Shown piece by piece: positions 23,848 to 31,919 of a stretch of DNA of 37,394 nt. How positions within the stretch are numbered: the first letter of the stretch is position 1; each line of letters starts with the position of its first letter. Source of the stretch: Candidatus Auribacterota bacterium (GTDB taxonomy: Bacteria > Auribacterota > Tritonobacteria > UBA1439); contig JAPLCX010000053.1 of the NCBI GenBank assembly GCA_026392035.1, positions 1-37,394 of the forward strand, read 5' to 3'. Position numbers and translations under genes: made by a program. The notes beneath the pieces were generated by a model, which saw only the letters and a list, made by a program, of their open reading frames with translations, did not search any database and had not been told where the DNA came from.

Positions 23848-25883
23848 AAATGGGGAATGCAATCATCAAAAGGGTGTTTATCCTCGGCGCCGTCGCGCTT
23901 GCCTGCCTGGTCCAACCCGGCTGCGGCCATCGGAAGGAGTGGCCGGGGCAGAAGAAGGTGATCGTCCTCGGGTTTGATGGCATGGACCCGAGGATCGTGC
24001 GGGAGATGTTCGCGAAGGGCAAACTCACGAACTTTAAAAGGCTGAGCGAGATGGGGGATTTCAAAAACCTCTGGTCGAGCATACCGCCCCAGAGCCCCGT
24101 GGCGTGGTCAAACTTTATCACCGGGAAGAACCCCGGGGGGCACGCGGTATTCGATTTCATCCACAGGGACCCCGCCACGTACCTTCCCTACCTCTCGACA
24201 TCAGAGACGATTCCACCCAGGCGCACGCTGAAGCTCGGTGAGTATATCATGCCGATCTCCAGCGGCTCCGTGATATTGAAAAGAGAAGGCAGGGCGTTCT
24301 GGGAGTACCTGACTGAGGCGGGAATCCCCGCAATCGTGTTCAGGATTCCGTCGAATTTTCCGCCCGTCGAGTGCGGCGCGAAGAGCGTCTCGGGCATGGG
24401 AACTCCCGACCTGATGGGCACCTACGGCATTTACCAGTACTACACGACGAACGCCGGCGATATCCCAAAGGACCCATCAGGGGCGGAATTCACTCTGGTC
24501 CACATCGCTGATGGCGCCGTTCGCTCATCGATCGCCGGGCCGCGCAACACCTATAAGAAAGGATCGCCGAAGATTGAAATTGACTTCACCGCCTGGGTGG
24601 ACCAGGAACACCGAGTGGCGCGGATAGACCTCCCCGGTCAGCGCGTCCTCCTCTCGCAGGGTGAGTGGAGCGACTGGATCGTCCTGAGTTTTCCGCGGAT
24701 GCCGCTGGTCTCTCCCGTGAAGGGGATCTGCCGGATGTATCTGAAGGGGGTCTCTCCGCACTTCAGGCTCTACGTGACCCCCATCAATATAGACCCCACA
24801 TGTCCCGCCCTGCCCATTGACACGCCCACGGGGTATGCCAGGGGGATCGCCGATGACGTCGGCTATTTCTACACGCAGGGGATGCCGGAAAACACCAAGA
24901 CCCTGACCAATGGCACCTTCACCACGGACGAGTTCTACGCGCAGTTCCGGATGGTCCTCGATGAGAACCACAGGCTCTTTGACTGCCTGTTCTCGAAATT
25001 CAGGAAGGGTTTCTTTTTTTATTATTACTCGAGCACCGATCTCGGGACACACATCTTCTGGCATCTCCGGGACAAAAACCACCCCGTGTACGACGCCGCG
25101 GCGAGGGAGAGGCTCGGGGATGTCATCGAAAATACCTATGAGGAGATGGACCGGACAGTCGGCAAGGTCCTCGCGAGATTTGACGACCAGACGACGCTCA
25201 TCGTGATGTCGGACCACGGGTTCTCACCATACTACAAGGCGTTCAGCCTCAACACCTGGCTGCTGAGGAACGGGTATCTTGTCCTGAGGGATAATGCGAC
25301 GGCCGGGTCGCTTTTCAAGAATATCGACTGGGGGCGGACAAGGGCCTACGCCCTCGGCCTGAACTCGCTCTATATCAACCTCCGCGGGAGGGAAAAGTAC
25401 GGCATCGTCGAGCCGGGTGATGAGGCATCAGCCCTCCGCAAGGAGCTCAAGGAGAAACTTGAGAAGGCGACTGACCCGGAGAACGGAAAAAGGGTGGTCC
25501 GGCGAGCGCACCTCGCCACGGAGGTGTATTCCGGGCCGCATGTCGGCAGGGCCCCTGATATCCTGGTGGGGTACGACTGGGGATATCGCACCTCATGGGA
25601 GAGCGCGCTCGGAGACGTCACGGCTGACCTCCTCACGGTCAGCAGGGAAAAGTGGAGCGGGGACCACTGCGGCGCCACGGAGATAGTTCCAGGGATCCTT
25701 TTCGCGAGCAAAAAAATCAAGCTGGCGCAACCACACCTGTATGACATTGCGCCGGCGATATTGGCTGAGTTCGGGATCTCGAAACCGGCGGACATGGTCG
25801 GGACGAGTATTTTTGAGGGTGCCCCGGAAGCGGGGCGACGCGGGGGATCGAGGGAGGAATTGCGGGCGCTGCCATATCAGTAA
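23844..25883 (+). CDS. Type I phosphodiesterase / alkaline phosphatase superfamily protein 2, exported
   Basis: A 679-residue paralogue of the preceding protein. It begins with a signal sequence (KRVFILGAVALACLVQPGC); C21 or C27 could be lipidated although neither lipobox is canonical. Catalytic residues match: VIVLGFDGMD (D45), S84 in QSPVAWSNFITGKNPGGHAVFDF, YYYSSTDLGTHIFWH, LIVMSDHGF and WSGDHCGATEIVPG. GGAG lies eight bases before the GTG that overlaps the upstream stop; an ATG two codons later is an alternative. Both paralogues share a large insert (about residues 110-370) between the nucleophile and the later metal ligands, including a beta-rich part and SPIHIDP / TPINIDP motifs. This insert is missing from the third family member. 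Confidence 0.9.
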   Translation: MKMGNAIIKRVFILGAVALACLVQPGCGHRKEWPGQKKVIVLGFDGMDPRIVREMFAKGKLTNFKRLSEMGDFKNLWSSIPPQSPVAWSNFITGKNPGGHAVFDFIHRDPATYLPYLSTSETIPPRRTLKLGEYIMPISSGSVILKREGRAFWEYLTEAGIPAIVFRIPSNFPPVECGAKSVSGMGTPDLMGTYGIYQYYTTNAGDIPKDPSGAEFTLVHIADGAVRSSIAGPRNTYKKGSPKIEIDFTAWVDQEHRVARIDLPGQRVLLSQGEWSDWIVLSFPRMPLVSPVKGICRMYLKGVSPHFRLYVTPINIDPTCPALPIDTPTGYARGIADDVGYFYTQGMPENTKTLTNGTFTTDEFYAQFRMVLDENHRLFDCLFSKFRKGFFFYYYSSTDLGTHIFWHLRDKNHPVYDAAARERLGDVIENTYEEMDRTVGKVLARFDDQTTLIVMSDHGFSPYYKAFSLNTWLLRNGYLVLRDNATAGSLFKNIDWGRTRAYALGLNSLYINLRGREKYGIVEPGDEASALRKELKEKLEKATDPENGKRVVRRAHLATEVYSGPHVGRAPDILVGYDWGYRTSWESALGDVTADLLTVSREKWSGDHCGATEIVPGILFASKKIKLAQPHLYDIAPAILAEFGISKPADMVGTSIFEGAPEAGRRGGSREELRALPYQ

Positions 25884-25947
25884 TTCGAGAAGCAAGTAAC
25901 GGGAACGTGGGACGCGCGCCACATGACGATAGGTGGAGGGTGATACA

Positions 25948-26133
25948 GTGGTAAAAATCAAGGTAGATGACGACCTGTACGGCAAGCTGGAAAAGTGCGC
26001 CGCGACGGCAGGCTATTCCGGCACGGAGGAGTTCATCACGCATGTGCTCGAAAAAGCCGTCGCCGGCATCGGCGCGGGCGATGACGCTGAGAAGGTGAAG
26101 GAGAAGCTGCGCGGCCTCGGGTATCTTTCATAG
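25948..26133 (+). CDS. Small protein of 61 residues, possibly ribbon-helix-helix-like
   Basis: Starts at a GTG with GGAGG eight bases upstream, a strong ribosome site that supports a real gene. It opens VKIKVDDDLYGKLEKCAATAGYSGTEEFITHVLEKAV, a beta-strand then two helices, as in ribbon-helix-helix proteins. It ends with a charged helix and EKLRGLGYLS; the CysD-like protein three genes away ends similarly (KLRALGYM). It sits 64 bp after the second phosphodiesterase-family gene and is probably co-transcribed. DNA binding or a role as a partner peptide are both open. The function is not known. Confidence 0.7.
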   Translation: MVKIKVDDDLYGKLEKCAATAGYSGTEEFITHVLEKAVAGIGAGDDAEKVKEKLRGLGYLS

Positions 26134-26216
26134 GCGAGAGATGCGGATGTTTTTTATGTTTTGATCATCTGGTGCAGAATTTAGTCATTCTATGAAATAG
26201 GTATGGAAGGTGCATT

Positions 26217-26322
26217 TGTCATCCCCGCGAAAGCCTGCCTATGCCGGAGCGGCTTCGCGCAGGCAGGCGGGGATCCAGCGATAAAGCTTTTTTGCTGGAT
26301 TCCTGCCTGCGCAGGAATGACA
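26217..26322. repeat. 106-bp palindromic element with nested hairpin
   Basis: Opens TGTCATCCCCGC and closes GCAGGAATGACA, with internal GGGGATCCAGC/GCTGGATTCC halves. Within its left half a CCTGCC...GGCAGG palindrome-bearing segment (about 26233-26265) interrupts what would otherwise be a simple CCCCGCGAAAGC/GGGG hairpin. It fills the 211-bp gap before the three-TM gene. Confidence 0.7.
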
Positions 26323-26344
26323 TAGTACATGAACTCAAACTGTT

Positions 26345-27163
26345 ATGACTATGACATTTGATGCTCTGACGAAGGTATTCGATCTTGTCCTTTTCCCTTT
26401 CAGGCAAATGGCACCGGTATGGGGAGTGGCATTCCTGGCCCTGCTCACCGCGATTTTCATCCTCATGGTGTACAAGTGGGTATCAAACCAGAGGGCGATC
26501 GCGCGGCTCAAGAAGCAGGTCCAAGGGCATTTCCTGGGCATCTACCTGTTCAGGGATGACCCCGTCCAGGTGCTCAGGTCGCTGGGGAATGTCTGCGCGT
26601 GTTCCGTCCGGTACGTCGGTTGCTCGCTCATCCCGCTTGCGGTGGTGCTGGTGCCGATCGCGCTCGCCTGCGTCCAGATGCAGCTGAGATATGGATACGA
26701 AGCCCCGCGCACTGGAGAGAGTCTCATCGTATCATTAAAAACATCCAATGGTATGATGGCGGGGGGAGCGACGCTCACTGCATCGCCCGGACTGAGGGTG
26801 GAGACGCCCCCACTGCTGATCCCGGCGAGCGACGAGGTGGACTGGCGGGTCAGGGTCGAGGGGCATGGCGAGCAGCATCTTGAGTTCGGCATCGGAGGCC
26901 TCACCCTTGAGAAAGAGATCGTGATCGACAGCCGGGTGCGGGGGCGGTACCCCGTTACCGCACAGGAGTCGTTCATAAACAGTCTCATCAATCCGGGCGA
27001 GCAGCCGCTCCCCGCCGATTCTCCGGTGTATTCCGTGTCGGTGGGGTATCGGTCCGCCCGGGTAAATCTGTTCGGTATCAAGGTGCACTGGAGCATTGCC
27101 TATTTCCTGATGGCGGTCGTCTTTGGTATGCTTCTCAAACGTTTTATGGGAGTTGAATTTTAG
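26345..27163 (+). CDS. Three-TM membrane protein, Oxa1/EMC3/DUF106-like topology
   Basis: A 272-residue integral membrane protein of unknown function. TM1 lies at about 24-44, then comes a basic cytosolic helix (YKWVSNQRAIARLKKQVQG), a conserved-looking GIYLFRDDPVQVLRSLG segment, and TM2 at about 93-112. A ~130-residue predicted beta-rich extracytoplasmic domain (about 114-247) follows, then TM3 at about 249-266 and a short basic tail. N-out topology with a charged cytosolic helical loop between TM1 and TM2 is the plan of the YidC/Oxa1/EMC3/DUF106 insertase superfamily. That resemblance is inferred, since no diagnostic residue settles it. No clear ribosome site precedes the ATG; a second ATG two codons on is possible. 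Its position between phosphodiesterase-family genes and cysDN-like genes suggests a shared process. Confidence 0.8.
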   Translation: MTMTFDALTKVFDLVLFPFRQMAPVWGVAFLALLTAIFILMVYKWVSNQRAIARLKKQVQGHFLGIYLFRDDPVQVLRSLGNVCACSVRYVGCSLIPLAVVLVPIALACVQMQLRYGYEAPRTGESLIVSLKTSNGMMAGGATLTASPGLRVETPPLLIPASDEVDWRVRVEGHGEQHLEFGIGGLTLEKEIVIDSRVRGRYPVTAQESFINSLINPGEQPLPADSPVYSVSVGYRSARVNLFGIKVHWSIAYFLMAVVFGMLLKRFMGVEF

Positions 27164-27165
27164 TT

Positions 27166-27256
27166 GTTCACCACGGAGGACACAGAGCACGAGGCGACCG
27201 CGGCTTAAACGGTTTGAACTGCTTGAACGATTCAAACAGCTCACACGGTTCAAACC
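27166..27256. repeat. CACGGAG-type repeat and nested hairpin upstream of the cysD-like gene
   Basis: TTCACCACGGAGGACACAGAG is followed by GGTTTGAAC (27211-27219) paired with GTTCAAACC (27248-27256) and an inner TTGAA/TTCAA stem. This is dispersed-repeat sequence ending 21 bp before the start codon. Confidence 0.55.
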
Positions 27257-27277
27257 TCATGGTGTGAGGAGTAAAAA

Positions 27278-28081
27278 TTGGATTACATCACCGAACTCGA
27301 AAGCAGAACAATTTACATTGTCAGGGAAGCCTACAGCAGGTTCCCCCGCATCGGGATGCTCTGGTCGATCGGGAAAGACTCCACGTCGCTGCTCTGGATG
27401 ATACGGAAGGCGTTCTTTGGCGAGATACCGTTCCCGATCATTCATATAGACACGGGGTACAAGTTCAAGGAGATTTACGAGTTCCGTGACCGTTACGCGA
27501 AAGAGTGGGGTTTCACGCTGAAGGTCGCGAGGAACGAGAAGGCTCTCGGGGAGGGGATGGGGCCGAACAAGGGGTCCAAGCTCGACTGCTGCCACGCACT
27601 GAAGACGCGGGCGCTGAAGGATTTCATCGCGCGAGAAAAGCTCGACGCGATCCTCCTGGGCATCCGCAGGGACGAGCACGGGATACGCGCCAAGGAGCGC
27701 TACTTCTCCCCGCGGGACGAGCAGTTCCAGTGGAACTACCAGGACCAGCCCCCCGAGCTCTGGGACCAGTTCAAATCCAGCGCGGAGGGGCACCATCACC
27801 TGAGGGTCCACCCGATCCTGCACATGACCGAGCTCGACATCTGGCGCTACATCAAGCGCGAAAATATCCCCGTCGTGAGCCTCTACTTCGCGAAAAACGG
27901 CGCCCGGTACCGCTCCATCGGCTGCGCCTGTTGCTGCGCCACTGTCGCTTCTGATGCTGACACGCTCGACAAGATAATCCGCGAGATCGAGACGACAGAT
28001 GTCTCCGAGCGGTCGGGGAGGGCCCAGGACAAGGAAGACGCGTACACGATGCAGAAGCTGCGGGCGCTCGGCTACATGTGA
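27278..28081 (+). CDS. cysD: CysD-like sulfate adenylyltransferase small subunit with extra cysteine motif
   Basis: A 267-residue ATP-pyrophosphatase-fold protein. CysD with CysN makes APS from ATP and sulfate. The PP-loop is SIGKDS (30-35), and family-typical segments follow: PFPIIHIDTGYKFKEIYEFRD, GIRRDEHGIRAKERYFSPRD, PELWDQF, TELDIWRYIKRENIP and the tail SERSGRAQDKED...LRALGYM. It is shorter than the ~300-residue E. coli protein. Unusually it has C104-C105 (KLDCCHALKT) and C216, C218, C219, C220 (YRSIGCACCC), a CC...CxxC arrangement like the iron-sulfur ligands of APS reductases. E. coli CysD lacks these cysteines. The start is TTG with GAGGAG six bases upstream. Assignment to the CysD branch is firm; iron-sulfur binding is inference. 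Confidence 0.88.
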   Translation: MDYITELESRTIYIVREAYSRFPRIGMLWSIGKDSTSLLWMIRKAFFGEIPFPIIHIDTGYKFKEIYEFRDRYAKEWGFTLKVARNEKALGEGMGPNKGSKLDCCHALKTRALKDFIAREKLDAILLGIRRDEHGIRAKERYFSPRDEQFQWNYQDQPPELWDQFKSSAEGHHHLRVHPILHMTELDIWRYIKRENIPVVSLYFAKNGARYRSIGCACCCATVASDADTLDKIIREIETTDVSERSGRAQDKEDAYTMQKLRALGYM

Positions 28082-28099
28082 TGAAAGAGCAACACGTGT

Positions 28100-28195
28100 A
28101 TCGTATCTCGGATCTCGTATTTCGTAGCATCGAGCCCGCAGCACAGGCACAACCAGCTCGTTACGAGATACGAAATACGAGATACGTAATACGAT
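28100..28195. repeat. Inverted repeat between the cysD-like and cysN-like genes
   Basis: 27-bp arms at 28100-28126 and 28169-28195 that pair at about 22 positions, sharing ATCTCGTATTTCGTA exactly, with extra ATACGA-type units between. It would form a long hairpin in an mRNA spanning both genes. Confidence 0.65.
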
Positions 28196-28208
28196 CCGGA
28201 GTATCATT

Positions 28209-29444
28209 ATGTTAAAGCGCGAGAGTATGAAAATCGTCATCGTGGGGCACATGGACCATGGGAAGTCCACGCTCATCGGGCGGCTGATGTACGACACTGG
28301 ATCCATATCCCCTGACAGGATGGAGGTCATCAGGAAGACGTGCGAGGAGATGGGGAAGCCCGTCGAGTTCGCATTCGTAATGGACCACCTTCGCGAGGAG
28401 CGGGAGAGGGGAATGACCATCGACACCGCCCAGACGTTTTTCAGGACGCCGGGCAGGGACTACGTCATCATCGACGCGCCGGGGCACAAGGAGTTCATGA
28501 AGAACATGATTACCGGGGCGAGCCAGGCGGAGACGTCAATCCTGGTCATCGATGTGCGCGAGGGGGTGATGGAGCAGACCACGCGGCACGCGTATATCCT
28601 CGGCATGTTGAACCTGAGAAGGAATATCCTCGTCCTGAACAAGATGGACCTCGTCGGGTACAGCGAGGAGAAGTTTCAGGAAGTCCGCGGCGAGATCCAC
28701 GCCTTCCTCAAGAGGTTGGAAATTGTTCCCTCGTTCGTCATACCGGTTTCCGGCACCGGGGGCGACAACTTCGCCTCCCGTTCAGGGAAAATGCCCTGGT
28801 ACACCGGCCCGACCATCCTCCAGGCCCTCGATGCGCTGGAGAAAGACAAGGATATTCACGAGAGGCCGCTCCGGATGCCCGTCCAGGATGTCTATGAGCG
28901 TGAAGGTGGGAAGATAGTCGTGGGGAGGGTTGAGTCGGGCAGGCTCGCCGAGGGGGATGAGCTCCTGCTCCTCCCTGAAAAACGGAAGGTGACCGTGGCG
29001 CGAGTCCTGGAGTTCGGCAAGGAGCGGCATTCGGCGGAAGCGGGTGAGAGCATCGGTCTCGTCATCTCGGGGGACGGCGCAGTGAAGCGGGGGGATATGC
29101 TCAGTGCCTCCGGCAACGTGCCGATGTTGAGCCGCAGTCTCACGGCGAATATCTTTTGGATGTCTCCTGAAGGGTTCGACATCAGCGAGACGCTCGCGCT
29201 GAGGGCGAATACACAGGAGCGGCGGTGCGTGGTCAAGGAGATACGGAGGAGAATCAATTCCTCGACGCTCGATACCATCGAGGAGCGCGCGCGCGCCATC
29301 GGTGAAAACGAGGTCGGTGAAATACTCATCGAAACAGGGCGCCCGCTGGCATTTGAGCTCTTCTCGTTCATCCCGGAGCTCGGCCGTTTTGTCCTGGAGC
29401 GCGGGAATGACATCGTCGCGGGCGGAATCATCACGCACGGATAG
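28209..29444 (+). CDS. cysN: CysN-like sulfate adenylyltransferase GTPase subunit
   Basis: A 411-residue EF-Tu-type GTPase that should couple GTP hydrolysis to APS formation by its CysD partner. G1 is GHMDHGKST (13-21), G2 ERGMTIDTA, G3 DAPGH (89-93) and G4 NKMD (144-147). The stretch GDNFASRSGKMPWYTGPTILQAL is a CysN hallmark. Two beta-barrel domains follow. It ends without a C-terminal APS kinase domain, unlike NodQ/CysNC fusions. GGAG lies seven bases before the chosen ATG; an ATG six codons later is an alternative. The 127-bp gap from the CysD-like gene is filled by a hairpin repeat. Confidence 0.92.
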   Translation: MLKRESMKIVIVGHMDHGKSTLIGRLMYDTGSISPDRMEVIRKTCEEMGKPVEFAFVMDHLREERERGMTIDTAQTFFRTPGRDYVIIDAPGHKEFMKNMITGASQAETSILVIDVREGVMEQTTRHAYILGMLNLRRNILVLNKMDLVGYSEEKFQEVRGEIHAFLKRLEIVPSFVIPVSGTGGDNFASRSGKMPWYTGPTILQALDALEKDKDIHERPLRMPVQDVYEREGGKIVVGRVESGRLAEGDELLLLPEKRKVTVARVLEFGKERHSAEAGESIGLVISGDGAVKRGDMLSASGNVPMLSRSLTANIFWMSPEGFDISETLALRANTQERRCVVKEIRRRINSSTLDTIEERARAIGENEVGEILIETGRPLAFELFSFIPELGRFVLERGNDIVAGGIITHG

Positions 29445-29500
29445 CTTCCACGGTGTTTGATACCGCGGATTGGGCGGATTGAGCGGATTATTCGGGGAAT

Positions 29501-29574
29501 AACCACTGAGGGCACTGAATGCACTGAATTAAAAAATAGATGTTCTTTCAGTGACTTCAGCGTCTTCAGTGGTT
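29501..29574. repeat. Dispersed AACCACTGA...TCAGTGGTT repeat, copy 2 (intact)
   Basis: 74-bp imperfect palindrome with several matched sub-arms (AACCACTGA/TCAGTGGTT, CTGAA/TTCAG, CACTGAA/TTCTTTCAGTG). It is the uninterrupted form of the element at 10396-10631. Directly before it lie GCGGATT-type tandem units (29466-29489). Confidence 0.7.
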
Positions 29575-29615
29575 TAAAAGTAAAATAAGGAGAGGGGATA
29601 TCAGAGAGGGATGAC

Positions 29616-30908
29616 ATGGCGATGGGAAAGCGGGCTGTCGTCATCGGCATTGACGGCGTCCCCCACGAGCTGATCGTACGGTTCGCGGCAGACGGGACGA
29701 TGCCGAATATAGGAAGGATACTTCCATCCGGCACGATGAGGAGGATGGAATCCTCCATCCCGGATGTCTCGTGCGTGGCCTGGAGCACGGCGATCACGGG
29801 GAAGAACCCCGGTGAGCACGGCATTTATGGGTTCATGAATCTCTCGCCCGGGACCTATCGCTTTGCGTTTCCCACGTTCAATGATCTCAAGGCGGCGCCC
29901 CTCTGGGAAGAAAGCCCCAGGCGGCGATGCGTCATCGTGAACATCCCCGGAACGTATCCCGCCCGCCAGCTCAACGGGATAATGATTTCCGGTTTCGTCG
30001 CCATTGACATCGGGCGGGCGGTCTATCCCAACAGCCTCGTGCCGAAGCTGATGGAGCTCGGCTACCGGATAGACGTGGACGCGTTGAAGGGCCATGCGGA
30101 CATGGCCGCGTTTCTCCGCGATTGCGAGGAGACGCTCGAGGCGAGGATCAGGACCTTTCGCTACCTCTGGGAGAATGAGGAATGGGACCTCTTTTTCCTC
30201 GTCTTCACCAGCACCGACCGCCTCAGCCATTTTCTATTCGAGGCGTTTGAGAAGGAAGGTCACATCTATCACGAGGCATTCCGCAGCCACTTCCGGAGGA
30301 TAGATGAAGTTGTCGGTGAGATATACGGGCGGCTGCGGGATGACGATCTCTTCATGATGCTCTCCGATCACGGTTTTGGAGTAATTGAAAAAGAAATCAA
30401 CATAAACCATTTTTTGAAGGAGAGGGGATTCCTCAACATAGTGAATCCCTCTCCCGACTCGTTCGATGGGGTGGGGGAGGGATCAACGGCATTTGCCCTC
30501 GACCCGGCGCGGATCTACGTGCACATGGCAGGGAGCTATCCGAGAGGCTGCGTGAAGCGAGAGGACAGGGCCAGGGTCGTGGAGGATCTTGAAGCGGCGT
30601 TCAAAGGGCTCATCGTGGATGGCCGGCCCGTGGTGCGGCGAATATGCAGGGGTGAGGAGATCTTTTCGGGGCCGTGTGCCGACTGCGCACCTGACCTGGT
30701 CATTCTCCCCCAGCGGGGCTTTGACCTGAAAGCCCGACTGGTGGCGAATCAGCTCACCACAAGGGGTGTATTCACGGGGTCCCACACGCAGGATAACGCC
30801 TTTCTCTTTGTGCGGTCAGGCCAGTTGCGTGAATCAGAGATTCCCACTCAGCCATGGGTGGGTGACGTCCGCAGCCTCATAGAGAAGGGCATCGCCGAGA
30901 AGGAGTAA
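29616..30908 (+). CDS. Cytosolic type I phosphodiesterase / alkaline phosphatase superfamily protein 3
   Basis: 430 residues, starting MAMGKRAVVIGIDGVP with no signal peptide or membrane segment, so probably cytosolic, unlike its two relatives in the window. Catalytic positions are conserved: D13 in VIGIDG, S52 in DVSCVAWSTAITGKNPGEHGIYGF, VFTSTDRLSHFLFE, MMLSDHGFG and a late GSHTQDNAF. It lacks the large insert of the other two. GAGGG lies five bases before the ATG. A phosphoesterase or phosphomutase-type role on a soluble substrate is possible. The nearby cysDN-like genes make a sulfate or nucleotide substrate worth testing, but nothing in the sequence fixes it. Confidence 0.88.
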   Translation: MAMGKRAVVIGIDGVPHELIVRFAADGTMPNIGRILPSGTMRRMESSIPDVSCVAWSTAITGKNPGEHGIYGFMNLSPGTYRFAFPTFNDLKAAPLWEESPRRRCVIVNIPGTYPARQLNGIMISGFVAIDIGRAVYPNSLVPKLMELGYRIDVDALKGHADMAAFLRDCEETLEARIRTFRYLWENEEWDLFFLVFTSTDRLSHFLFEAFEKEGHIYHEAFRSHFRRIDEVVGEIYGRLRDDDLFMMLSDHGFGVIEKEININHFLKERGFLNIVNPSPDSFDGVGEGSTAFALDPARIYVHMAGSYPRGCVKREDRARVVEDLEAAFKGLIVDGRPVVRRICRGEEIFSGPCADCAPDLVILPQRGFDLKARLVANQLTTRGVFTGSHTQDNAFLFVRSGQLRESEIPTQPWVGDVRSLIEKGIAEKE

Positions 30909-30923
30909 ACAAACTACGCCTGC

Positions 30924-31871
30924 CTAGGGGAGAGGGGAGGGATGGTCGTGGGTGCTCCCGGCATCCTCGTGGCCGATCGCGCGGGCTGTAAATTGCGCAA
31001 GTGAATCGCAGACGAGTTCAACCACCTCGTCCGGCACGCCGTCCCACGCCTTTGATTTCAGTCTCATGTCGCACGGCTCGTTGATGTAATCCACGGATAT
31101 ATATTTCATTGTCTCCGTGAGAGCTATCTCCGTGGAGAAAAAATTCAATCTGGAAATATCATGGATTTTAGTGGCAATCCGGTCAATTTCCTGAAGCCCA
31201 TGCCTCGCCCAATCGTCCGGTGAGAGCCTTTCGGATACGTGCTTCTGAGGATCCCACCAGCACGAGATCACATTTCCCCCTGCGTAGTAGACCCGGAAGT
31301 AGGCCTTTTTCCCATCCAGGATGCAGGGCACGATATTTTCCTGAATGAGTATCTGATCATTGACGTAGTCCTTCCTCGCTGCCATCACTTCCGCGAGGGA
31401 TTTTACTCCGAGAAGCACCCCATCCCCGCCGCCGCCATGAGCGGGCTTTATGATAAAGGGGATGCCGACATTCTCCAGTTTAAGGATATCCTCGGTGGGG
31501 CCGTCGTGTTCAAACACGGGGAGAATGATCGTATAGGGTACGTTTATGCCGTGGGTGATAAACTGCAGGTGCATCGAGGCCTTGTTGCACGCTTCTTCCG
31601 AATCACGGGGGTAGTTGATAAAAGGGATACTATTTTTTATCAGGTGGTCAGCGAGCGGAGTGAACTCTTTGCGGATATCGGAAGCCCTGTCAAAAAAAGC
31701 AGAAAACATGAGCTCATTTGAAAAAACCTTGGGCGCGATGTCTGCGAGATTGGCAGGGTTGACGATGCAGGTTGAGATCTGGTGCTCCTGGCACTTCCGA
31801 ACCAGGACGGAAATGAAGTCACTATCGTGCTCCCACTCCCAGGCGATGCCAAGATCAAATCTCTGACTCAT
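30924..31871 (-). CDS. ATP-grasp domain protein
   Basis: A 315-residue protein of the ATP-grasp ligase fold (RimK/D-Ala-D-Ala ligase-like superfamily), which couples ATP to carboxylate-amine or similar bond formation through an acyl phosphate. Seen: FIIKPAHGGGGDGV (K142 and the glycine-rich ATP lid), the hinge ILIQENI (E178) and the Mg-binding end SVDYINEP (D261, N264). The N-terminal ~90 residues form the pre-ATP-grasp domain. GGGAAG lies four bases before the ATG. It follows the Kelch gene by 48 nt and runs convergent to the third phosphodiesterase-family gene. The substrate is unknown. Confidence 0.88.
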   Translation of the reverse strand: MSQRFDLGIAWEWEHDSDFISVLVRKCQEHQISTCIVNPANLADIAPKVFSNELMFSAFFDRASDIRKEFTPLADHLIKNSIPFINYPRDSEEACNKASMHLQFITHGINVPYTIILPVFEHDGPTEDILKLENVGIPFIIKPAHGGGGDGVLLGVKSLAEVMAARKDYVNDQILIQENIVPCILDGKKAYFRVYYAGGNVISCWWDPQKHVSERLSPDDWARHGLQEIDRIATKIHDISRLNFFSTEIALTETMKYISVDYINEPCDMRLKSKAWDGVPDEVVELVCDSLAQFTARAIGHEDAGSTHDHPSPLP

Positions 31872-31919
31872 GTCACTTCCCGCCGTTTAGAAGCGGATGC
31901 CGCAGTGGGCATGATGATT

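Noticed and set aside
21748-25883. PglZ-type defence proteins
   Set aside because: PglZ is also in the alkaline phosphatase superfamily, but these proteins have signal sequences and type I phosphodiesterase motifs and lie far from the defence island.
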